Source of the DNA: Amaurobius ferox
Lineage: Eukaryota > Arthropoda > Arachnida > Araneae > Amaurobiidae
Length of the DNA stretch: 64,000 nt
Reading direction: 5' to 3'
Assembly: GCA_951213105.1 (NCBI GenBank)
Contig: OX578155.1
Coordinates: 33,203,984 to 33,267,983, forward strand
The notes under the pieces are model-generated. The model ran no database searches. It worked only from the letters and a program-made list of their open reading frames with translations, and was not told the origin of the DNA. Both the position numbers and the translations under genes were made by a program. Shown piece after piece: positions 41,501 to 53,400 of this stretch; the first letter of the stretch is position 1, and the number at the start of each line of letters is the position of its first letter.

Positions 41501-44500
41501 TTTCTCCAGCGAGACAGGCAACAACTTCAGTCTCATAATCTGATAAAAATATAGTAGCTCGGTTGTGCAGAGGTAATGGCGCTCTGACTCGCCACTGAGA
41601 AACATATGTTATTATCAATTTTCTTTATAAACAGCATAATTATAAATAGGTAAAATGCTTACCTTTCTCAGCGATGGGCGTAGGGCAAATTGTCGTCTTT
41701 TCCCCTAAAGTATTAAACTAAATATCATTTTAGTGTGTTTGTTAACCATCTTGATATCAGGACTAATTTCTCTTTATTGGAAGAAAAAACATATTATTTA
41801 ATTAGATTCTGCATTTAAAAATTACATAGGAAAATTAAGAAACAAGCATTTTGCTGCGACATCATTCGAAAACATCCACAACACAGAACAGAACTTCAGT
41901 TCGTAAGTGTACCGGTATAGTCTCTTTGATGCGCGCGCAGATTTCTCGAAGTAAACACATTCCTCTTCTGCGGAAAGGCGAGAGTCAGTGTTTATGGGTT
42001 TGTCTGTCTTTCGTAGCGAGGAGATCATTTATTTCTAACATGAAGCATGTCGGTCAATTTCATAAACTTTAGTATCAACAGACATATTGTAAGGCATATA
42101 TATTTCTACAGAGAGTAAAATCTCGGAAATGGAATTCTAGGTTTAATCCTGATCATTAGTCTACTAACTAAGTAAGGTATGATGTCATATGAACATTATT
42201 AATCAGTAGAAAATATAGTGGATGTTTTGCAGATTCCCATTGAATGGTTAGATGAAATTTTAGACCCATGACATCAAGATGACAACTGTTTGATTTGTTG
42301 GCTTACTGACTGCCCAATTTAATATTAAATATCTGATGTGGGCAGCACATGACTTTCCCTGCAGACCTATATACACGTTCTCTTCATTTTAATTAAATTT
42401 AATTCACTTCTTATTCAATTTTCCTTCTCATTTGGTAACTGGATTTATTTTCAAAGGTGGCGAAGAGAAAATACGAAAAACTAAAATATCTCGAGAATGG
42501 CTAGTCCTTGTGTAACAGGGTTGGTCTTATTCTTTTCGTCGTTAATAATTACGTATAAAATAAGCATTTAATGGATATATTTGAGCATACGTAGTTTTCT
42601 ATTTTAGATTTTGACAATTTTTGCGGATCATTTTGCAAAAAAAAGGCAGGTTATTTTTTCCGAATCGAACCAAAATCTGATCAGCACCAGGGTAGCTCAC
42701 AGGTGACTTATTTGCCGAATTTTGTGAAATTCGGTCCATTAGTTTTTCAATTACAGTGCACACAGGCAATTTTTGCGCGATATTTCGCAAAAAAATGCGG
42801 GTTCTTTTATCCTGAATCGTACTAAAAACTAATCAGTACCAGAGTCATACCCAAGTGACTTACCTACCAAATTTTATGAAATTCGGTCCATTAGTTTTTG
42901 AGTTAGAGTAGATACATACATTTCACAGACAGACAGACAGACACACACAAACACACACACAGACGTCACGCTTGAAATAGGTTTTTCGTGTTCTAGAGAT
43001 CTCGAAACGTGTAGATTCGTCGAAAACTCGAGATGCGATTTTCGGCATGATTCCAATACTTTTCCTATACATTACCATGTATTGCAGGGAAAGTAAAAAC
43101 CAGGTGTGCTCCTCCCGGGGCATGACTGACTTCATTATTTTTACTTGGTTCTGCGCAGACGTCACGTTAAAAATAGGTTTTTCGTGTTCTAGAGGTCTCG
43201 AAACGTGTAGATCCGTCGAAAACTCGAGTTGTGATTTTCGGCATGATTCCAATACTTTCCCTATACATTACCATGTATTGCAGAGAAAGTAAAAACCAGA
43301 GGGGTGCTCCTCCCGGGGCATGACTAACTTCATTATTTTTACTTGGCTCTGAGCATGTGACGACATGGGAATTAGAACGCGTGCTTTTTGTTCGCGGGCT
43401 CTCAAGAGGGACCAAACTTATTAACTGTGACTGTCATCATATTCTAATAATGTCACTAAATTTCCTTGGACGTCACTGGATCCTGTGTGCACAACACAAT
43501 TTAAAATCTTTGTTCAAGTTTTTTACGCCTGGATATTGCCACTTCAAAATTAACAAACAATTTTTAACTGCAATAATGCAAATTTTTTTTGTGTTTTGGC
43601 ATCTCCTTTCAAAGTTTACTCTGTCCCATGACATCACGAATGACAAAGCTTAATTCTCAATGCGTCATGCTGACAGCTTTTTCATTGGTTGCTGGAGTGA
43701 GTACTCAACCTTATATTAAAGAATTTTGTTAAAAATCTTGACTGTAACTGTTTAAGTTGAACTGTTTGATTAGTGTTTATTTTTCGTTGGTGTTTGATTA
43801 CGAAATTTGTAGGGTGTTTGTTTGTTATCCCTTCAATTGATGAGAATTTAAAATTTTGGGTTTTTTTTGTCTTCGGAAGGAATAATGTCAGTGATTATTT
43901 TTTAAGTTAGATCTATATTTTAATGCTCTTGTTTAGTCAAGTTAGGGCTTGATGACAAAAGTTTTACTTTGAATAGTTAGTTAAAGAGGTAAAATATATT
44001 ATTTACTATTACAAAAGTGTAAAATAATGAGTCTTCCTGATAAATCGTTCTTCAAAATGTTGCAAATCATTAAAGATTTACAGCAGCTTTTCATCATTTA
44101 CATATCAGCCAATAAAGTAAGTTGTAGGTAAGTCATATTTGGCATACAATTTAAGAAAATATCTGTTCTACTCTGATTAGATGAATAGAAAAAACGTAGC
44201 TAATTTACATTTTGCTTATTTTTTAACTTGTGTTTAAAATTCTAAAAGAACATTGGCAGTAAACACAGAGAACGAAGCTTCAGAGGGATGATATTTTAAT
44301 CATTGCCATTCTTTAACGCGACAAATTATATAACAAAAATATATATAACAAAGTTCTGGAATTATATATTCTAAAGTGATACATATTCAGTTGATAATGT
44401 ATAACTCTAGAATGTCTAATTATGAAACTTTAATTTTTGAAACCTTACGTTGAGTATTTTAAAATAAAATATATAAATAAGTTTATGATCATTAGTATAA

Positions 44501-47500
44501 CCAGAAATTCAACAACTAAAAATTCTTATTTCTGTACTATACAAAACGAAGTAATTTAAAAAAAAAATTCTAAAATTGCAGTCTTTCGTGTAAAATTTGG
44601 ATGACATGTATGACATTTGATACCACTGGGGTGGGTGGTGGTCGTGGTGTGTGTGTGTGTGTGGAGGGGGGTGTAACTGAGTATACCACTTGGGGTAGGG
44701 GCTCAGCCCGCTCTAGCCCCTACCTGGCTACGGCCATGAAAAACCATCACTTATTTTTCAATCAGAACACCATATAGTGTCCTTTATCTGAACATAATCA
44801 AGTTCACAGTTGGCATGCTGTTAGAGCACAAATGTTGAGAAAGTCAGTTGGACAACAAACCCTTCTGGCACCCTAATGAGTCAGATGTAGGAAATGGAAT
44901 CGGGATAACTGCCCGGATGGAGAGGCGAGGGTAACTGACCAGTAGGAGGACTCTTCTAAGGATTTCCATTTCCGGTTTTTGAGATATCAATTCCGGATTT
45001 TGCTTAAATTCGTCTGGCTGTACGAAATAAGTACCCAAAAGAGAAAAAAAAACTTAATATTTCCATCGAAAATGAAGTGCATAATGACCCCGATATAAAG
45101 GCTCCTTCATAACTTTCTTGTTATATTTCATTTCAGATGAACCAATTTGTTGGATCGGATCAAAACAGGATCAACAACAGGGGTATCAGACGATATTTCG
45201 CCAAGGTATGTGAGTTTTAAGAAACACATTCAAACACAGCTAATCAAACGATTATTTTGCCACGAAGAAAGATTCCATTAATGTGGATATTCAAATAAAC
45301 GGAAATGTCGCAATGTGTGTGATGAAATTCTACATCTCTAGGGGAAATTTTACAATTATAAAATCGGAAGGAAGTAAAGAGTGTGACACAACTTTTAACA
45401 CGTTGCATTTTCGAAGGTAGGACTGAAATGGGTTTATCCTGAGCCGAAATTTCGGGTCCATACCGGACTCGGGCCCATTTCGGGTTCACGCCGGCTTCGA
45501 TTTTAACCGCAATTTGAACTCGGGTTCTAAACTATTTTTTTTGTTATTACATTTTATTTGACAAAATATTTACAGATTTATTTTTGTTTCTTATAAAATT
45601 TTAAGAAATTGGTGATAGTTGCATTAAAATAATATAATTTTTTACTTTCTCCTACGTGTTAGTATTGAGAAAGTACTGTTTTCAGAAAAATTTTCGATTT
45701 CGAAATTTTGATCCCAAAATAATGTTTGAAAACCTGAACACGTTTTGACTATATTTGAAATAATGCCCAGTCTGTCTGCCTGATGTCTGTGGTCGATTTC
45801 TTATGCACACAATAGCAACCACAAATATAAATGGATTTTCATGCAATTTTATATCCGCCTTTGTTACCAAGAAATCTATAACTAGATAGAGTTTATTTTC
45901 CCTAAATTCGAGCAAAAACTTTGCATTTTATTCAAAACTTTATATTTGTTTAGCTTGGCAGCATAGGACAAATTTTGATTTAAGCATGCATAAAAGGGTT
46001 TATTTATATCTCAGTGATAACGAGACTTCATAGTTTCAACCATTATTGTGAAAAATTAACCGCGATACAAATTTATTTTTGTTCGTAACGTAATTATATT
46101 TTTGGCAAGAGTCACCGTTCTTCCAGGAAAAGTAAAAAAAAAATGAAAAAATGACTGGATTGTGGCAGAATTCGAGTTTCTCATATCAGAATCTATTTTT
46201 AGTAGTTTTCTTTTTCAAATTTTACAAGAAACATTTTAAAAAATCGGCATTGTGGATCATGTGATTACAATTATAGCATGTTACCATTCACTTTAAAGGG
46301 CTTGAAGAAATGTTTCGATTGATGCCATACCTGACAAAGTATCTCCCGGGGGGTGGGTCATTTGTACCCCGAGGACGGAAAATGACGTCACGAAGAATAG
46401 AAAAAGAAGTATTGTGGCAATTTTCACAACAATGATTGAAATTATAAAGTTTCGTGATCATTGACCCATGAATAAACTCTTTTATGTATGACTAGCCGCC
46501 TTCGACGACCAGCCTGTTCGCTACCCTTGAAAATTCTGACCGTGTTAAACTCGCTGGCGCCATAACCCCGTGGAGTTAACAAAGTTTGTTTCAGTTTAAT
46601 GGCGTTAAAACTGATAATGAAATTTTAAGATGAAAAATAATGTTCTAAGGGTGGGGGGTTCTTGAAAATTGATAAGTAAAGTGAATTTATTATAATGTTT
46701 GTGAACTGTGAGATTTTGAGGATTTCTGTACCTGTAACCCTTGGAAAGGGATCCCTTTGATGTGTACTCACAGCCGGGATCAGCTGTTCCTACGTTTTTA
46801 TAGAGGTATGCTCCTCTATTTTTTGTTTTACATAAATGAAATTGTATCCGTTTGTCTGCATTTTTAGTACTGCATCGCAAATGACATGAAAGTATATTTG
46901 AGACCGATGATGTTGAATGTGAATTTAGTATTTATGAAATAATGATGCTGCTTTAACGATGCTGCTCAGAGAAAAAAAAGTTTTTTTTAAAGATTGTCCC
47001 CACCACCATCCGATGCATAAATGCACCGCGACAATCTCCATAACTTTCAATTTATTTTTTTATCTCTTCAGTGTCTAAGTTTTTACATTGTGGTCCCAAC
47101 CACCACCCGATGTAAACAATACATTGCCACAATTCAATCCATCATAATGAGCTAAAAACCTTATAAAAAGCAAACACTAATTCGGTTTTTAATTGTCCCT
47201 AGGCCAAAAACCGTACAAAAAGCAAACACTGATGACATTTGGAAATATAATTTAATACCCTTGCGAATATTTTGATCAGGATATTCGCATGGATATCAAG
47301 AGCAAAAATATTCTAAACGTGTTCAGTTTTAAAACATATATTGACATCAAAATATCGAAATAGAAAAATTTCGTGAAAACAATATACTTTCTCAATACTA
47401 CGTATGAGAAAGAGAAATAAGAATTTCCCTTCCCTTATCCACATTATTGAGTTTTACGGTATGATAGTTCTGCCTCTGATATTTTTCTCATCATCTTGTT

Positions 47501-50394
47501 CCCTCATAATCTACTTTTATAGCTTCCATATAACGCAAAATACAGGAAACTTCCATTATAAAATACTCCATAACATACACTGTATATTTAAATGCATGAC
47601 TTTATCAAAAATCTATTTTTAATTTTATTTTTTGTTTTGTGGTGTGATAATGTAATATTACATTTTCAATTTCAGGTCAATACACTGGAGGAAAAAGTCA
47701 ATCACCTCACTCAGGTAAACAGCTATTCACGAATGATTCTTTATGCATATTTTAAATAGGCTTACCATACGCTCCGTTTTGACCGGGATTGTCCCGGTTA
47801 AAAGGTACGTCCCGAAGTCCCAGCCTGTTTGTCATTTCGTCACGCTTTTCTTCGAAATTTATCTTTTGGAATACAGTTTTGGCGGGAAAGAATAATTCTT
47901 ATGGCTATAAAGGATCGTGATACTACATTGATTGCGATTAAATCAGCTACAGAAAAATTTAATGAAGCACTTGCTGTTATAAGCTTAAATAAATTATTTG
48001 ATGAAGTGGATTGCTAAGAAATGTTTAGTATTCCAACTGCGACGCGTGGAAAATAATAAAAATGAACTGGGGAGAAAAGAAACTGTAAAGATTCAAATTT
48101 TAAATAATTTCGTGGATCAAATAATGTTAATACCGCATTTCAACTAAAAATTTTGGAGTATATATTTTTTTGTGTACCGGACACTTCCGCTCCTATTGAA
48201 AGGGGCTGTTCTCCATAATGAATAAAGTTTGATCTGAAAAATGAGGTAGAATTGCTGAATCAATTAGGTCTAATGCCGGTGTAATGTTGAATCTAATGTT
48301 CTATGAAATTAACATGAATCAGGTGTTCAAACTTTTATGAAAAAAAATTGAAAACGACAGGCATTCCTTTAAAAAGTTCACACTAACAACATATATACGG
48401 ATGATCGGAATTATGGAGGTAAAAGTAAGGAGTTAAAACTTCATATTAAAAAAACGCCAATATCGTTTGAGATAGTCATTCAGGTGGCGCTGGGATAAGT
48501 TAAGTAGAGTTGCATTAAATGTGTTTCTATGGAGAAAGACCTAAGATATTTATTTAAACTGTCAATTTTGTAAAACTAGATTATAAGCGCAATGGAAAGT
48601 AGAACTGAAACAATACAGAATATACCTATGTATTCAATATTATTTTACCTTTCAATTTATTTTTATCTCTCTATATTCTCTACTCCATCGTAGATCTATG
48701 AAAACATCGGATGTGGGCAATACAAGATACTTTCCTTATATAATGCAATGAATTTACTACATTTACAGTTAAAAAAAACGTTATTCTTATAGTAGATATT
48801 TATATTCTTTCCAAGATATTGAACTTTTTTCAATTAGTCGTCATTTTCATTGTTTTAGCGTCATTTTTATCTATTTGGCGAGATTTTCGTTAATTTGGCA
48901 ACATTTAAAAAGTCGCCAAGTCGTCGACATTCCGCCAAATTCGTCACCAAAATCTCGCCAAGCGTTATGGACGGAGACATAAGTTATTCTTATAGCAGAT
49001 AAATGACTATTGGCGTTCAAATACAAAAGTATTACTCAAAGTATCATTTTACTTTCCTTACATACATAATCTATAAGAAAAGTATTGTGACGGGGTCGAA
49101 AATTCGAATTCGAGTTTTCAACGGGAGAGCACGTTTCAAGCATCCCTGATCACGAATCAAACATTTTTTAAATGATGTCTGTGTGTGTGTGTGTGTCAGT
49201 GAGTCTGTGGAGACGATAACTGACGAACGAATGGACCGATTCAAACGAAATTTGGTATAAAAATCAAAATCCGTAAACACTTGAAGCCTATTGTTTTTAT
49301 ACGCAATCGAATGTTCAGAACCCCCCAAAATTTTTGAATTTAATTTTGATAAAATCGTCAAAATATCAAAACCGCTAATAAAGTTACGCAAATAGACATT
49401 TCTTATGTAATTTTTCATTAGAAAAGGATTGGCATACATTTTAGACCGCTAACATAAATTGTTCTCGAGATATTGAACATTTTTTCAAAAAAATTATCAA
49501 AATTTATATAAAATAAAAAATAAAAATATTTCCTTTTGAGAAACATGTTCACTTTTCATATGTAATAACATGCGATAAATTTGATGACATCATTCTTGTG
49601 GATCTAGCTCGTTCCATTCATGAAAAAAGACACTTTGAGTAATACTTTTGTATTTGAACGCCAATAGTCATTTATCTGCTCTAAGAATAAATTATTTCTC
49701 CGTCCATAACGCTTGGCGAGATTTTGGCGACGAATGTGGCGGAATGTCGCCAACTTGACGACATTTTTAATTTTTGCCAAATTAACAAAAATCTCGCCAA
49801 ATTAATAAACATGACTCTAAATCAATGAAATTGACGACTAATTGAAGAAAATTCAATATTAAGGAAAGAATATAAGTATCTACTATAAGAATAATGTTAT
49901 TTTTAGCTGTAGAAGTAGTAAATTCATTGCATTATATAAGGAAAGTCATGTGTTGCCCACATCAGATTTTTTTAATAATGGAACGAAGCAGATCCACGAG
50001 AATGACGTCACCCAATTTATCGCATGATATTACATATGAAAAGTGAACATGTATCTCAATAGGTAATACTTTTTTTTTATTTTACGTTTTTCTTTTAAAT
50101 TTTTTTTTAAAATGTGCAATATCTCTTGAACGGTTCATGCTAGCTTTCTAAAATTTGTGTCAATCGGTCTCTAATGAAAAATTACATAAGAAAAGTCTAT
50201 TTGCGTAACTTTATTGAAGGTTTTGATTTTTAATGATTTTTTCAAAATTTTACTCGAAAATTTAGGGGGATTCTGAACATTCGATTGCGTATAAAAACAA
50301 TAGGCTTCCGGTATACACGGATTGTGATTTTTGTACCAAATTTTGTTTGAATCGGTCTATTCATTCGTCAGTTATCGTCTTCACAGACTCACTG

Positions 50395-50448
<54 letters not shown>

Positions 50449-53400
50449 ACACAAACATCTCCTCAAAAATGTTTGATTCTTCATCAGGCATGCTTGAAAC
50501 GTGCTGTCCCGTCGAAAACTCGAACTCGAATTCGAATTTTCGACCCCGTCACAATACTTTCCTTATACATTATGTATGTAAGGAAAGTAAAAATGATATG
50601 GTAAGCCTAATTTTAAAGCATGCAGTAACTCCATCCTTTAATGTTTTCTTTTATATCTCAGGTACAGATAAATTGTGCAGTTATTTTATCTTCGTAATGC
50701 CACTCACGCGAGTTCTTCTGTGCAAAATGAAGGCTTCTTGCCTTATCAAGTTGAAAAAACATCTAGCCAGCGGGATTTGCCGTACTCTATTAAGGGAAGA
50801 ACGTTAGGCCTCTCTTTCATTTACTCTTTCATTTAGCTGGCTGTAGTCTGAGTGCCAGACTTAGAAGTCAATAAAAATTAAATTTCGCGGCTTTAGTTAA
50901 ATAGGTTTTCTAGGTATACATATTTTACGAGAATTCTTTCCGTGTGAAAGAATTTGAAAAAAAAAAAAAAAATTGTACAATTTTATCGAATTTCTATTCT
51001 GACATACATCTGGATGTTATGTTCCCATTTTAATATTATTAAAACTCATTTAAAGTTTATTTGGATTTTCCATAATTTAAAAAATATCGCTCGCAAAAAA
51101 GCATTAATTTTAATGGCTTTTAAATATGAATTTTATATGCATTTTTAACAGGTGAACAAGGCATTTTATGCTTCAATGGTATAGTGTTGTTGGGGAGTTG
51201 ATAATGCTTAAAATTGGGCACCTAAAAGTGGAAAATGGCGTCCATATGTTTCGTGACACTGTTGTGCTCGAATTAACTAGATTTGAATGTTTTTTTTTCT
51301 GATAAGAGTTTTTAAGAAGGAAATTATCAGTGTAGCAGAAACGCCCAAATCATCGTATTTCTTAAGTCCCAAAAATTAATGATAATTATCCAATGAGAAT
51401 TTCTCAGCAGCTTCACTTGAAGTACAGATTAGGGATTCTCTTCTGATTCAGAAGCCTTAGCCACGTTCAGAAGTTCTGAAAGTGGAGATCCCACAACATT
51501 TTGACTGCTACTAGGAGTGAGACTATACCGACGATTGTGATCGATAAAATATCAACAAACAGGTTTTAACGAAATTACACGTAAACTGTTCAACCTTTGC
51601 TCATTTTTTTCAGCTATTTTGTTGATAATTTCGTCAAACTATCAGAAAGGCCGCAATTACAGGCGCTCATGGAAATTCCAGCTTCATTTCTGAAATATTT
51701 AGCTAATTACCGTCTGCCGAAGTGTTATTTTTGTATTTTTAAATATTATCATAACTTTCAGGAATTTTACTCCTCATTACTGACAGCTGATTCCACTGAA
51801 ACTTTCAGTAACATGCTTGCAAATGTTTTACAGTGTACGGCCGGGGCCAACGGCCGTACCGTGCTGAAAACACCGGTTCTCGTTAGATCACCGAAGTGAA
51901 GCAGCATCGGGCGCGGTTAGTACTTGGTGGGTGACCACCTCGGAACGCCGCGTGCTGTTGGCCATCTCGGGTGCGGTATCCCCGTGATTTGCGCGCTAGA
52001 TTTGCACGCTGCCACAAATGCCGCCGTGTTCATGCGGAGTACGATCACGTTAAACATGTGGGTCCGTAAGTCCTTCCGAGAGGTTGGTGGTAGGGGAAGG
52101 AGGGTACGGTCCCTGTGGATGCCTCCCCCACTGGGTTCCGGTCTAAATTGGGTGGCACTTCCCGGCCGTCCATACAGTTACCTTACACCTTTCTGGTAGG
52201 TCGGACGGTCTGGGTCTCAACAACAACAACAGTGTACGGCCGGTGTTGGTTGTAGAAACTACACCAGGGTTCTGGTATTGTCTTGACTCTTAAGTACGAC
52301 GGGGAGGATCGGAAATAAAATTTTAAAGTGAATTATGTTCGCTATGCCTCGCCTGATTGTTATTATTGTGTTTGGAGATGACGTGCTTGCACATTGTTCT
52401 TCTTTTACGGGAAAAAGAACGTGTGCAAGTGAGCTATTATTTCATTAAAAATTTAATTGCTTTACTTGATTTCATGAATTTCATATTGGCGATACGTAAA
52501 CATTGACATTGATCTTCGACAACTACACTAATTTTAGAATAATATGGACAAACTTGAAGACTGCAATTAAATCTTGAATTATGTTGTATTATCTGCTGTC
52601 TTCTTATCGTCTGACATCCATAATATAGCAAACTTTTATCGTCTGGAAACACACTTGTAAAGACTGCAAGATGCGTACATATGTACTGTAAAAAAACAGT
52701 TGCACAGTTGTAAACTACGCAATAAACTACTTACTTGACTAGTACATGCAGCATCCATTTGATATTTTTAGGTTCTAAAATCTCCAGAATTTTTGGATTT
52801 CTAAATTTGTTTGGGTTCTAACATCTATTGTCTGTTGGAAAGTTAAATGCTTAATATTAACCTGCACGTTTGCCGTAAGATTCAATTCAGCCTCGGCTTG
52901 AAACTGAAAATGTTATGTTACTTTTTTCAACTTAGACACGGGTCGAAAACACTTGCTAGTTGCAAAATACGAGGGTCACACTCTGATATTTTTCAGATAC
53001 GGTTAAGGGGTACAAGTTAAACTCACCAACTCTTAGGAGTGTTCAAAGTACTTCCCTCTAACATCAATGCACTTTTGTAGGCGACTTTTCCAAAGATTAA
53101 ATGCTTCAAGTCATCCATTTCTTGGAATCGATGAAAAATATAGCCTTATCAAACACATCTTCGGAATGAAACCGACGCCCACGTATTTTTTTTTTAGATT
53201 TAAAAATAGCCAAAAGTGACACATAGCAAGATCAGGAGAATAGGATATATGTTCTATTACTTTGATGTTTTTTTGTTCAAGAAATTCGACTGTCATTCTT
53301 GCTGAATGAGAAGATGAATTGTCATGGTAAAGCATATGTTCCCTAACATTTACTGCCTGAAGAATTTCTGGAAGACACTTAGTGGTGTACCAGTTAGCTG

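Larger units (their letters stand above)
36774..42040 (-). mobile_element. Full-length copia-type LTR retrotransposon
   Basis: 5267 bp, transcribed leftward. Both LTRs are exactly 500 bp and start TG and end CA; TGAAG flanks the element at 36769-36773 and 42041-42045. I see two differences between the LTRs (near 36960/41725 and 37248/42015), so the insertion is recent. Domain order is gag with a zinc knuckle, protease, integrase, reverse transcriptase, RNase H, which is the copia (Ty1) order. Two reading-frame breaks, near 41010 and near 39730, make this copy defective unless they are sequence errors. Confidence 0.96.

Noticed and set aside
44630..44700. GT- and G-rich run as a possible regulatory quadruplex
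   Set aside because: The G runs are irregular and embedded in decayed repeat text; nothing ties it to cubilin control.
47829..48017. 62-codon frame that faintly resembles a hAT-type fragment beside a GTCCCGGTT motif
   Set aside because: Too short and too weak for any family assignment by eye.
51845..51963. Functional 5S rRNA gene
   Set aside because: The sequence is diverged from 5S, continues into a SINE body, and the whole unit is flanked by a 15-bp target duplication.
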